From: Legionella qingyii
Lineage (GTDB): Bacteria > Pseudomonadota > Gammaproteobacteria > Legionellales > Legionellaceae
Assembly (NCBI RefSeq): GCF_003184185.1
Contig: NZ_QHJG01000018.1
Coordinates: 71,747 to 90,855 of the forward strand
DNA: 19,109 nt
Direction of reading: 5' to 3'
Shown: piece after piece, positions 1 through 10,297 of the stretch
Numbering within the stretch: the first letter of the stretch is position 1
Layout: each line of letters begins with the position of its first letter
The notes under the pieces: generated by a model
What the model saw: the letters and a program-made list of their open reading frames with translations, nothing else
Database searches by the model: none
Told to the model about the DNA's origin: nothing
Position numbers and translations under genes: made by a program

Positions 1-85
1 ACAGTAAGGGCGCGTCCGCCCTTAGATAAGAATTTGACGGCGACATCGAACGATCTTTATCCAAAGGCGGACGCGCCCTTGCTGT
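1..85. repeat. 85-bp palindromic repeat element with 25-bp inverted ends
   Basis: In the complement the element starts TGTCATTCCCGCGCAGGCGG and ends in a near-perfect inverted copy (61-85), so its two ends pair as a long GC-rich stem around about 35 bp of AT-richer DNA. An inverted repeat survives string reversal, so this call does not depend on orientation. Ends of the TGTCATTCCCGCG type are known as dispersed, probably non-autonomous (MITE- or REP-like) elements in many proteobacteria. No protein is encoded. It lies at the window edge, so the true left boundary could be further out. Confidence 0.75.
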
Positions 86-386
86 ATTTAAAACTTGTTT
101 TACTTAATAATTACACCTGTATTTATTAATTTATGAGAAAACGTATTTTTTTCCATTGCTATTGAGTCTAGAGCTCGCATCACTACTTAGGGTCTTCCGC
201 CATACTCAATTTTAGTCCTCGAAGAACGGCATTTGAGGAGACTTACTACACTAGCACTTGTGACGGATCAGACCTACTTTCGTGTACGACATTGTCTCTT
301 TAGACACAATTGTTTTGGCCCTAAAGCGAAACGAAATTGTTCCGATGTGAGAATCGCGCTAATTAGTTCTTACATTGGGAATTAGG
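86..386. other. Intergenic stretch, no gene seen
   Basis: About 300 bp between the palindromic element and the stop codon of the coiled-coil gene. I see only very short open frames in the decoded reading and no RNA gene. A short GGGATTTCGCTTTGC-like segment (complement, about 320-335) resembles a degenerate dispersed repeat, but there is no second copy here to confirm it. Confidence 0.5.
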
Positions 387-1295
387 AATTATTCTCCCTC
401 TTATTTTGGATACTAAATTACCGAAACTTAGTTGAACTACGCAATTCAACGACTAAACAACCGCATTGAGCAGTTACCATAGAACGACGACAAGTTAGTG
501 GCTAAAAACAAAAAGAAGAAAACGGACGTAAGCAAACTTATTTTACATCTTGTGTATTTATCGGCACGCAAGAAAACGTCACTCCGAACGATCAAAAAAA
601 ACTCAAAGAAAAACAAGCAAACAATTATGGGGGTCAAGAAAAAGAACAAGACTTAAATAAAAAAAAACACGTCGTAAAAAAAGGTTATCAAGACCATGAT
701 TTTCTCGCACGACTACAAGGCACGTATAAACAAGACGTTACAGTGATTAAGCTCGTAACCTTCAAACACACGAATATAATTTTCTAGAGTTTTGTGATAG
801 CAAATTTTATAGGGGACTCAATGTATCAAGTGGCGGTTATATTGGTAGTAAAAAATTTGGTCTGTTGGGTTACCAGTAAAGGAATCATAGAAGTCTGAAC
901 GACATTCAGTAAGATATCCAAAACACGAAACCACATAGGTTTTCGAGGGATTCTAGTTGTTCGTTAACTTTTTAAACTAAAAACATAAGAAGATTAAACC
1001 GTCCGAGTTCGCTTGGTCAAAACAGATCTTCAAGGAAATCACTACTATAAAGTACGTTTTATATTATATTCTTCCCAGAAGCTGGCGATAGCGACGTAAC
1101 GAATTACTCGAGTAAGTTCGCATAAAATTTTACTTGGAGAAATAAAACTTACTAAAGAAATCGCGCTTAATCACTAAAAAGAGACTCATCGAGGAGTAAT
1201 CAAAGTGATTGGTTAAAAAAATGAAAGCCGACTGACAGTACTATCGCTTGTTATTGACGTCAGTCCCTTATTTAATTAAGAAGATCAGAACAGTA
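387..1295. CDS. Coiled-coil protein, 302 aa, unknown function (R->L)
   Basis: Read right to left, ATG lies at 1295-1293 and TAA ends at 387, giving 302 residues beginning MTRLEELIYSLTAVIVRYHD. No signal peptide or membrane segment is visible. The N-terminal half is mostly helical and charged. The middle (about 130-185) is rich in G, S and D with polar turns, and about residues 205-290 form a long Lys/Glu/Gln-rich stretch with heptad-like spacing, likely a coiled coil. The C-terminus ends PLNHRFYSPSY. A ribosome-binding site AAAGGAATTTTAC precedes the ATG. I do not recognise a family. A cytosolic or secreted effector role is possible given the neighbourhood, but nothing in the sequence proves it. 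Confidence 0.8.
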
Positions 1296-1427
1296 CATTT
1301 TAAGGAAAATTTCGATTTAGGTAATCAGATTTAGACCTTGATGTATGGTTGAACTATAAGGTGATATAACTTACAAAGTGGTTTCACGTTCATAAGTTTT
1401 ATAATTTAGAGTAATTCGTTCTTGTTA

Positions 1428-1874
1428 GATAAAAAAGAAAAATATTATTCAAGGTAGCCGTATTTGTAATACTGGTTTTGGTGTTAGGCGTAGTCTCGGT
1501 AGAACGAACTGTCTGTTGTAAGGTCCGAACTACTTACACTACCACTAACATGTACTCGGTATAAGTCTTCTTCTTATATGTCGTCATAGAGGAAATTATA
1601 ACCGGTGCGGGCTATCAAGAGGACATAACCGAACTTCAAGAGGTAATTGGTGTATTCCTATACAATTAAGCTTCCTTTATAATTCAAAGGGAGGAGGGTT
1701 CCGTGCTTGACAGTCTCGTAACCTTTATAGTAATACACCACGTCCTTCAAAGTAATACTTTCAGGGTAAATGAAGAAGAAATCTCTGTGACAGGGATACC
1801 CCAAGCCATTTTGGGCTACGGCTCATTTGTTGATTATCCGAATTATTCCATGCAAAATATTAAAACACCAAGTA
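1428..1874. CDS. Small exported protein, 148 aa (R->L)
   Basis: Right-to-left reading gives ATG at 1874-1872 and TAG at 1428. The N-terminus has a positively charged start (MNHKIIKR), a hydrophobic core (TLLSLLVVYSASG) and a probable cleavage region near residues 20-23, so it is a likely Sec-exported periplasmic or secreted protein. No lipobox cysteine is seen. The mature part looks beta-rich, with exactly two cysteines (C108 and C131) that could form a disulfide, and a C-terminal CGFGHNVYADGTYYKKKK segment. I recognise no named family. It stands alone between the coiled-coil gene and the MFS transporter, with gaps of about 130 and 106 bp, so it may have its own promoter. Confidence 0.8.
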
Positions 1875-1980
1875 TCAGCGCCACTAGGACAGAAATAAAA
1901 TAATTCGATAGTATTTCGAGAGTAACCCTCCAGGCGTTAAAAAAACACTTGATTTTATCCAAAAGCGTAGAGAAACGGTT

Positions 1981-3240
1981 AGTACTCAGGTTAAATAGTT
2001 CTATTCAGAGAGATCACATAGCTCGGCGTTATTATCGATATTGCTGGGTTTTATATTATATATTACGTCCTCGTATAAATAAAGGCCAATTGAGTTGGTT
2101 CCAATTCCTTTGATCTCCGTACCAGGGCGGCTTTCGACGGACTGGTTATAATATGGGTTATCTATGCGGTGACCGCGCTTAGCGCCACCCCTTGTAGAGA
2201 CGTTCGTATCATCCATGCCACCGTAAGTCACCACGTTCATACTAACGATTATGCTAAAGTGGATATTCCTATACGGTGGTTAAAGGCGAGTCTTTTTCTT
2301 ATTTCTCTCCTATTTATTTTTATCTTTATGGTTGTCGGGGGTTATTCTTTTGCCCAAAGGACGGTTTTATTAGACTATTATTCGGGTAGTTACCTTAATT
2401 ATAGCAATTGTGGTTATCACGATATTTCAATCGCTGATCTCGTAGAAAATTATTTTTAGGAAGACTAAAGTGCTCTTTTGAACAATATATTCGTTACTCA
2501 TTTATCAACGAGTAACGATTATACGAGCATTTTTATTACCGATTATTATTAAATGCGACTACTTGTTTTTCGTGTTAGAAACGTCCTCCGAGCCACCATA
2601 CAAACCATACGTTTTTCCAAAGTCCAAGTTGCGAAAATTCTGCATTTATTTAAGGATAATTAGGTTCATCGCGAGGTTAATTTATTCGGTTTGCGGTAGG
2701 GGTTCTCACTTCTCATAGAAGCCAGTTATTTTGTGACTCGTTGCTACGCCATTTACTTGGGTTTTTTTATGGTTTTTTCCGTCATGAATTATGATTTGAA
2801 GGGCGTTTTGGTGCAGCTACCGGCCGGTATACGAGTTACTCTTTTCAACAGCTTGGTCCTTCAAGAGGAGGGTGCCGTTAAGGAACTTAATTAGATTTTT
2901 TTTGTTTGTTATAGCCCCTTTCCTATGGGTTTCTTACTTTTAGACCATGGTTTCGCTATGTACGACACCTTGGACAGTATTAGCTGTAGCTCTCTTAGTT
3001 TCAAAAAGAAGACGGCTATACTAGCCGTATTACAGGATTATTATGGGGAGGATTACCCGCGTATTTTTTCGGATGACTTTTATGCGGTTTCCACTCTTCC
3101 TCTCTGTGTTTTATCTGTAATCTACCTTTCTTATAAACGCGTTTATTTCCTCATTTTAACCGTATTTCTTCTTTTAGTTTGGTAAGATTTCATAAAGGCA
3201 TATTCGGCCGTTTTTATGAAAAAAAGAAGCATGCTAGGTA
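1981..3240. CDS. MFS transporter, metabolite:H+ symporter (ProP-like) family, 419 aa (R->L)
   Basis: Right-to-left reading runs from ATG at 3240-3238 to TGA at 1981. About 12 hydrophobic segments fill the protein, so it is an inner-membrane secondary transporter. The loop between helices 2 and 3 carries GHYADHIGRRK, the conserved MFS motif (G-x3-D-x2-GRR), preceded by FFMRPLGGVLLG, a pattern typical of the metabolite:H+ symporter group that includes ProP and KgtP. GIAVGGELPGSTTFLIEH matches helix 4 of that group. The start MDRTKKKSIFAGLYGNTLEW also fits its usual N-terminus, and the length is slightly short for the family. Substrate cannot be read from sequence; small organic acids, amino acids or betaines are usual. 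It lies downstream of, and in the same direction as, the broken beta-propeller gene. Confidence 0.88.
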
Positions 3241-3342
3241 TTAACATAAAACAATATCACAGGGAATCAAGAAATATTTGATAAAATGAAATTAAACAGA
3301 GATAAAATAAAGGTCGCTAACTTATCGGGATTACCTACATGC

Positions 3343-4020
3343 GATAGCGCTTTGCGAACCCCAGACTTGTAGGAAATTATTCTCACAGAATCTCCCCGAA
3401 AAATCACTTGGTGCTTTGTCGCTCCCTCTAAAGAGTAAAGGAGCAACAAGATTTTTCTATTTGAGAAGACTCAATTAGGTTTTTCCTGAGGTACGGTTAT
3501 GCGGGAAACCTCATTAGGCCTAACGAAAAAGACTCAGTTCTAGTTTACAGGTATTACGTTCACCCCCGAGTAAGGTTAAGCAAGACACCTACAAAAGTAG
3601 GTATAGATGTAGGTATTAATCGCAAAAAGGTAATCCTCTCTGCAACTATACGCTTCGTGACGAGTACGAACGCACGCCCTATTACTGTAATTCCGCGGTA
3701 AAAAAATAATTTAACGGAAGTTTTAGGTAGGTTATTTAACAGAGGTCTAGTACCGAGTTTTTTCTACAAGGTAAGCGTCGGGTACGACCTGACATAAGCA
3801 AAACTCATAAGAAATATTACACTATTGGTGACGGTAGTCGTAACTAATTACGGTCCACGGTTAGTAACAGATATTTCCATAACTTGTCATCAAAAACCGA
3901 CAGCCCGCTGGTGTGACCTAATTTCGATAAACCCCTTCCCCGTAAAAAGTTATTCCACCGAAATGGACAGAGTTCACGTTAATAACGGTCCTTCGCCAAA
4001 AGGTCCAATAGTCGTAGACA
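3343..4020. pseudogene. TolB/WD40-like beta-propeller protein, 5' end broken (R->L)
   Basis: The right-to-left frame is open for 225 codons to a TAG at 3343. It contains propeller-blade repeats such as SPNSFNPVWSPDSQKLLFNT, NEYSPAWAANGTSFLS and SASHINVSPNGKTLIMDVDM, the pattern of PD40/TolB-type blades. There is no believable ATG: the frame begins directly after an in-frame TAA (4023-4021). Beyond that stop the same frame continues as a short hydrophobic stretch (ITFLSSSLIVADV) resembling the end of a signal peptide, before another stop inside the iolT start region. The simplest reading is a decayed or truncated exported propeller protein. A non-ATG start (for example a TTG about 25 codons in) would instead give a shorter intact protein. 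Blade identity is clear; pseudogene status is inferred. Confidence 0.65.
3984..4012. promoter_or_regulatory. Weak candidate promoter for the inositol operon (L->R)
   Basis: On the complement, TTGCCA (3984-3989) and TTATCA (4007-4012) are separated by 17 bp, 71 bp upstream of the iolT ATG. The -10 match is poor and the site lies inside the broken propeller frame, so this is only a suggestion. Confidence 0.2.
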
Positions 4021-4083
4021 AATAAGTGATACCTCCCACTATTGTAGTCGTTGCTAATTCCTACTCGATTCCTTTCACTATGG

Positions 4084-5496
4084 TACTTCCTTCCTCAGTT
4101 AAGTAAATAAAAAAAATATCGGGAGTAACGACCTAAACCTCCCAAAAATAAACCAAAACTAAGGTCGCAGTAACGCCTACAATTTCTAGTTCAATACCGG
4201 GTTAACAGAGAAAGGCTCACCGTTACCAGGGTCTAACATTCGTAATCATAGGAACCAACGCAAGAACCATAAGGAAATTCACCAAAGAAACGACTGTCCG
4301 ATTCAGCCGCGAAGAATGATTTTTGTCAACGTTACCCGAAATAAAACCCCTGGCGAGATACACGTGAGTGGCCACTAAAGTATACCAATAATCGACCAGC
4401 TAAGTAGTAGCCGCAAACATAACCATAACGAAGAATATATCGAGGCAACAAGTAGCGCCTTTAACGAGGAGGGTTATCTTCTCCTTGAAATCAAGACTAA
4501 TTACCAAATTGCTAATGAAAACCGGTTCGATATCGAATAAATTAGCCAATAAAGGAAGTACTAATAAGCTGTTTGTCAACCGCTAACAATAAACCTTACC
4601 CTTCATAAGGACGAAACTAAGATAAATGGCCCTACGTAAAACAAGGGGTAAGAGGTGCAACCCAGTACTTCTTTATACCTCACTTATTTTGTGAGTCCGA
4701 AAATGTCTCTTAGGCAGGGAGGCCAATACTGTAAGTTTTTCTTTAGCTACTTTAAGTCTCATTAAATTTTGCTTAAGTTGGCTTATTATTGAATAATAGG
4801 TTTCGCGGTTAATAAAAACAAGAGCGACAACCGTAACGAAATCCCTATAAAGTCGTTAAGAGCCCTTAATTACGGCAGTACATAATGCCCGGTCACTAGA
4901 AACTTAGACATCCGAAAATAGGACAATGATTACGGTAAAACCGGTGAAAAACGTACCCGCGCCAATTAAAAAATAAATGCGATGACTGTAATAAAATATA
5001 GCTATGGGAACCAGCTGCAAAGAATAATAATTCGCCATGCTACTAGCGACGTAACTCAGAGAAACACCAAACGAACAATAAATTATGTGGTAATGGTCCA
5101 GTTTTTAAAACCTATAACCCCCGAAATAGTCATATGCACTACCCAATAACGTAATCACAGCCTAGAAATAAAACCCAAAATTAGAGGCTTTAGATAGGAA
5201 ATAGGCACGCACCGGACCGCTACTCGTAACGGTGACACCACGTTACCCCGCGATTAAAACATCAGAGATATAGAAAAAACTGCTAAATGGTTTTAAATCC
5301 GCTCCGCGAAAGAAAACGGTATAAACCAAGTAATACGAACTACCGGAAAAAGAAATAAATAGTAAAACATGGACTTTGTTGTCCTTAAAGAAATCTTTTT
5401 TATCTTTTTTTAAATGATCGTCCATTTTTTTAGTCCCTGTAGCCGTTCGGTCATAGTCGTTATTTTTGTTTACTTAAACTTAATCACTCTCTCATT
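4084..5496. CDS. iolT: Sugar-porter MFS transporter, likely myo-inositol uptake, 470 aa (L->R)
   Basis: Read on the complement, ATG at 4084 follows an AAGGA ribosome-binding site, and TAA ends at 5496. Twelve hydrophobic segments are visible. Sugar-porter signatures occur in order: GFLFGFDSSVIADV in helix 1, ADRLSRRF in the 2-3 loop, GRFIIGVCIGIASYIAPLFI then EIAPPNRRG around helices 4-5, PHSPRWVMKKYG after helix 6 (the PESPR position), QQFSGINAVMYYGP in helix 7, and VPETTGISLEKIE after helix 12 (the PETKG position). The length of 470 is normal for the family. It is the first gene of a tight run with iolG, iolCB, iolD and iolE, with only 2 bp to iolG, which makes inositol the likely substrate. 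Specificity is inferred from context; the transporter class is clear from sequence. Confidence 0.92.
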
Positions 5497-5498
5497 TT

Positions 5499-6515
5499 TA
5501 CCTTTTACTTTTACTTGTTTCTTCTACAGCATATCCTTAGTAACCACGGCCTGCTTAGCCATTTAATGTACGTCTCTTATAGTTTTTAATAAATGGTGTT
5601 AAACTCGATGTTCGGTAGCGGCTAGGAATAAACTTATTTCGCACCCGGCTATTTACAAGATAACGGCCGGTTATGTGGGTAAAACTTCTTCATGACAAAG
5701 TAGGTTTAAACCTACGCTAAAACTAACGAAGTGGAAGCTTAAATGTACACGTCGTCTAATTTCGTCGTTCACTTCGACCCTTTCGCTATAAAACACTTTT
5801 TGGTTAACCGAACTTACTTCTTCTTTAAAACCTACGCAATGTATGTCACGTCCGCTTATTATGCAATAACGTCGAACCAAAATTAGCTGCAAAACTAGGG
5901 TCAAAACGCATAGATGTTTTCGTCCACGTTCGTCCACTTTAACCTCGTCACGTAGACCAATTCTAATGGAGAGCACTAGGACAAACAGGAGGATTTCTTA
6001 TAACGCGATGGAGGCCACCATATAAATACCTATACTGGTAAGTACTAAAACTATACCGCGCAAAAGATTGGGTTAGTCTTCAACAACTCCAGATACGTTG
6101 GCCTCGTCAAGAATAATTAGGACTAAAACTCCGTAATCTACTACAGCTATGCCGCTAGTAGGTTTACGCAAAACGGTTGCCACGAAACCCTCATTAGCTA
6201 TTATCAGCAGTCCGGCAAATACCTATGCTAGTTGCGTAACTTCAGAAACCATTTCTTCCTTACAATGACCGTTTGTTAGTTAACTTTGTAAGTCACTACG
6301 TAATGCGGTTATGCAAGTGTCTTGTTCGGTTAGGCCTTATAAAAAAGGAACTCGCGATAGTAGTCCGTAAATCCCGTCTCAATTGAAGTAAAATACTACG
6401 GACCGCCGTATTAGTTGGTTCAGGACACAGACCCTCTCTACCCAACGAGCGAAATGCGTATCGAGTTCGTCGCTTTGTTAGCGATCATTGGTTTAATGGA
6501 CAAAAAAACTCAACT
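5499..6515. CDS. iolG: Inositol 2-dehydrogenase, 338 aa (L->R)
   Basis: NAD-dependent oxidation of myo-inositol to 2-keto-myo-inositol (scyllo-inosose) in the cytosol, the first catabolic step. Complement reading: ATG at 5499, 2 bp after the iolT stop, to TGA at 6515. The Rossmann motif GIIGAGRIGKLHAENI is at residues 13-28, with glycines 16, 18 and 21. The CEKPIGL motif places the catalytic lysine at K101, and MDMTIHDFDMARF gives D178 and H182. Together these match the Lys-Asp-His set known in this enzyme family (Gfo/Idh/MocA fold). Length is as expected (about 340). The gene sits between transporter and kinase genes of the same pathway, so the specific name is well supported. A related scyllo-inositol or other polyol dehydrogenase is the main alternative. 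Confidence 0.93.
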
Positions 6516-6522
6516 CCTGCCG

Positions 6523-8418
6523 TACTAAGTAGTTAGTAAAATAAAACTACGTTGTTCTGGACATCTAAACTAAACGTACCCCGCACACCGTCAACTAGAA
6601 ATACGTCTCGTTTAACCGGAACGTGACTCGCTCCGGGTCTCAAAATTTTTTATGAATCCGCCGACACGCCCTTTATAGCGACATCCGCGCCGAGCGGAAC
6701 CGGACTTAACATACTACAAAAGAACATAACCGGTCCTACTCTACCCCGCAAAAAATTTTTTGCTTGAGCTTTCACTTCCTCAGTTATGCTTAAATAACGT
6801 TCTTTGACGGGTAGTAAATTGACCGGAACAAAACGATCCATAATTCGGCGGCGTACTCAAAGGAAATTACAAAATAGCGTGACTAACACGCCTATACGTT
6901 TAATTCAGCGTAGTTTATTTGGTTTTATATAACGTCGTCCGTTTTCGATAAAATTAATGTCCGTGCCCAAATAGGTGTCTTCGCTACGATGTTTGATGAC
7001 TTCTTCAACATGTTGCACGTGCTTTTCGGCTTTGACGTCAGCAAGAACTAGACCTAATAGCAGGTCAAGAAACCCCTAATTGACGTAACCCTCTACCTCT
7101 TTGAGCTATAGAGGTCTCGGTTTTGCACTCATTTTGGATAGTTGTGTAAAACGGAAAAACACTAAATTAACAACCATGCCTTCTCCTTTAAACATAACGG
7201 CCACCCACGCTACTTCACCTATCGCGTAATGTCTTTTATTCCCCCAATTGAGTTCGAGGACATCACTATTTTGTTCCACTTTTTCCTACACTTCAATTAA
7301 AACGGGTGTCGTCGGTCTTGGACGGTTGATTTGGCAAAGGACAACTTCATGAATTACATGAACCACGACCCCTACCTAAATACCGGCCAGAAAATAGACG
7401 AGAAAATGCTCCTGTTTGAACCCTCCAACGATGATGAATACGTTTACGTTCACCACGAAATCAGCAGTGCGCAGTACCAACACGAGGCCGATAAGGAATA
7501 TTTCTTCTTGAGCTCATAAAATAAGTGGTAAAACTACTTGTAGGCGCCTAAACCTTGTCACGAGTAAATTGCGTTAACGTGGTTTTCTTTCGCGTAGGGG
7601 TCCACGAATAATTCTTAGGTGTTCCCAAGGGATTGCCTAAGTTAAGCTAACAGTGGTATTTAGGAAATAGCTTACTGTCGTACTTAAAATCGAGTTAATT
7701 TAATTGACGTCCTGTCTTGATAAATAAATTACTCGTAATACTTAAACGCCGCGATAATTACTGCCCTTCGCATCTTAAAGTAAAACGCGTAGTTGCAGTT
7801 GCGCAGCGCGCTATGCTAATAAAAAGAGTTCTTGGATATCAGGATGTAACGGGTAGTCCGGTTTATCGCCGACAACTTCGCAACTGACTAACACTTTAAG
7901 ATAACTAACTTTGACTCTTACTACGAAGTAAACGAGGAAATAATAAATTAGTCAGCTTAGAAAACCTCAACCTATTAGCTCCTTTTCTGTAAAATCTGCT
8001 ATCGAGCATAGCGTAGCATTCCTGACATAAACTATTCGCGTTGTCTGGACTCAGTTTAAACCAACAACCGCTTTAATAATGGAAGGTTCCCTCTACCAGT
8101 TCAATAGGGAGGGTAATAGTGCTAGTTGGACTTTAGATAGTAATGGCAAAAAGTCTTGGTGTTCCGATACGCAAACCACTTGTACCCTTTCTCCAAAATG
8201 CATAGCTCTTAATACTATGAATAGCTTAGCGCTTACGAGTCTGGGTACGCGTAACACGACGGGGACCCATACGAGAAATATGTGAAACCAAATATGCAGT
8301 AAATTTTCTATTGGGCATGTACTGCGGTTGGAAATAGTTTCTCGTACTTACCTGCTCTTGTGTATTCCGTTTATTGGCCCATACCTTTTTATTATTAGAA
8401 TATCCTGTCGAAAGTACT
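6523..8418. CDS. iolCB: Fused 5-dehydro-2-deoxygluconokinase / 5-deoxy-glucuronate isomerase, 631 aa (L->R)
   Basis: One reading frame carries two enzymes that are separate genes in Bacillus. Residues 1 to about 320 are a PfkB-family kinase (IolC): the first signature includes GGCAGNIAVGAARLG from residue 46, and the second is NVLGAGDGFMAGLL with the catalytic aspartate at D284. This part phosphorylates 2-deoxy-5-keto-gluconate. From about residue 345 to the end is an IolB-type cupin isomerase: SSYPSHYHDQPEIYHYRF (526-543) has the metal-binding histidine pattern H531/H533 and glutamate E537, and H577 precedes AAPGYALYTLW. This part converts 5-deoxy-glucuronate to the kinase substrate, so the two fused activities are consecutive. 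ATG at 6523 lies 7 bp after iolG with a GAGG site; the TGA overlaps the iolD start. Confidence 0.93.
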
Positions 8419-10286
8419 TCTAATCTAACTGTTACCGAGTCCGGAATAACTCTAAAAATCGTTTAGTTATACATCACAACCTACTATTTAGTGTAGTCAA
8501 ACAACGTCCGTATAAACCTTAAAAACCCGTACCGTTACACTGACCATATCCGCTCCGAGAACTTATGCTGTTAATACCAAACTGAATAATAGTTCCCGTA
8601 TTGCTTGTTCCTTACCGAGTACGTCGCTGTCGTATACGCTTTGTTTTTTTATCTAATTCATAAAAACGAACATGGAGAAGGTATCCAGGTCCACGCTGGT
8701 TATACTAATGACGTCGTCGATGGCGGTGTTGGTTATCTTAAGGAAATAACAATGATGGTCCGCTATATAAGTCAACGTCTGTTGGTCTAGGACATAATGT
8801 TGTTGAACTTCGTAGTGTGCTGATATGAGATAGACAATTACTGACGAAGTTTGGCCACTCATTCATAACCCTGGCTTAATTAGCGGGTCTCGTCAACTAC
8901 TGCCGCACGTAGTTACGGTACTCTCACGAGTGGCTAGGACAGCTTTGGCCACGACAGTGAAATACAAACGGCGTCCTACACGTTAGACTTCGGATACTAA
9001 TACTTCTAAGGAAAAAACGTTTTGCCAAAACCGTGTAACTATCTCGCGGCCACCAACTTGCACGAGAACTCCTTCGTTGCGTTGAATAAGAATTTCGGTT
9101 TTTCGGAAAGTAATAACGGCCTCCCCCGCACGTAATAAGTAACCGCCGACTACACAATAGCGTTAAACGACTTGTAGTATTTTAGGGACAACGCCTTTGG
9201 GTCCGACCATTTTCACGAAACGGTCGGTCAGTAAGGTACTTACACCCGCCTCATCCACAATGCCCAAGACTTCATCGCTTACAAAACACGCGTGTTCGAC
9301 TACACTAAAATCACTAACCAAGTGCGGACGTTCTAAAATGGTGGCGCAGATTTACCCCAAAATTTTTAGTTCTTACGGTTTAATAAGTAGAGTTACAAAG
9401 AGCAAAACTACGTTAGTTTTACTTACCAAACTACAACTTTCCTCTACGTTTTTGTCCGAACCTCGTTAATCCTTCCTTTAACCCGCGCATAGTTTGTGGG
9501 GTTCTTATAGTCGTTGTCCACGCCGTGATAGTTTTACTTACCGTCGTCCTCCATTTTGCGTAACCACGAAGCGGGGTCCATCGTCTTCCACCCAATAGTG
9601 TTTAATTCCAGAATTCAGATAATTTACTCTACCACTGACTTCTCCTACAGTAATAGACACGGCGCCCGTCAAACGGGCCACTAAACGTGGCAGAAACCTT
9701 AAGGTTTTTCGGATTTCTAATAGTAGACCTTATGCGAATGAGAACGTACCCGATGCTTCAGCGTCGCCCAAATCCCCATGCTGACCGCTTTCTTTTATGA
9801 GGACCATTGCATATACAGAACCACCCACTACCGTCGAAACACTACTACGTAAGACTTGACGACTGCTCATAAGTTCTCGCATTTTTTTACTGGTAATAGT
9901 AAAAACTATTAGTACCAAAAGTTACGTAATCTTTGAACGTTCTTTCAGTCCCATCGGTTCCTAAACCATTACTCAAAGCGATAGCCCTCCGATTTTGGTT
10001 ATTCAATAGGCCCCTAATAAATGGCTAACTAAAAACATTTATACGGCGGCCTGAGCCGCGATTTTGAAAAAAACAGCTAAGAATACTCGTTGACCGACAA
10101 CGATACCTACGCCGAGTGTTACTTGTTGTTAGGAGGCACTAACAGCATGGCTATGACGGATTTTGGTACTCATTACCGATAGTTTGGACCACCGCGCAGC
10201 GCCAACGTCTTTATAGGTTAAGATTTCTTCATTGGTTCCGCGTAGTGCACTACGTCCTTGTTAATTTTGTCCAATTTCTTATAATT
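8415..10286. CDS. iolD: Trihydroxycyclohexane-dione hydrolase (ring-opening, TPP-dependent), 623 aa (L->R)
   Basis: IolD opens the six-membered ring of 3D-(3,5/4)-trihydroxycyclohexane-1,2-dione to 5-deoxy-glucuronate, using thiamine diphosphate. The ATG at 8415 overlaps the iolCB stop by 4 bp (ATGA), suggesting translational coupling; TAA ends at 10286. The protein has the three-part layout of TPP enzymes. The N-terminal domain has the activating glutamate at E64 in YYQGHNEQGMAHAATAYAK. The central domain includes GGVGVTGSEVANVLCAQADV and ILVIGSRLQDFTTASKWG, the latter very typical of IolD. The C-terminal TPP/Mg motif starts GDGSF at 471 and ends IIFDN at 499. Length is in the usual 620-645 range. 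The match to IolD rather than acetolactate synthase rests on the LQDFTTASKW segment, the length and the operon context. Confidence 0.94.
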
Positions 10287-10297
10287 CCTTTTCTACA

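Noticed and set aside
300..345. Degenerate GGGATTTCGCTTTGC repeat-like segment
   Set aside because: Only one imperfect copy in the window; no pairing partner or periodicity to support a repeat call.
2169..3185. Two printed-strand frames with hydrophobic, membrane-like products
   Set aside because: They are mirror images of membrane helices of the ProP-like transporter; hydrophobic codon bias (T-rich second positions) partly survives reversal.
5671..5976. Longest ordinary open frame (about 101 codons) in the string as printed
   Set aside because: It lies inside iolG of the decoded reading, has no recognisable motif or ribosome-binding site, and is expected by chance in mirrored coding DNA.
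9197..9469. 90-codon frame in the printed forward direction, low-complexity Ser/Thr/Lys product
   Set aside because: It overlaps the central domain of iolD, which is decisively recognised in the decoded reading; the printed-frame product resembles no family.
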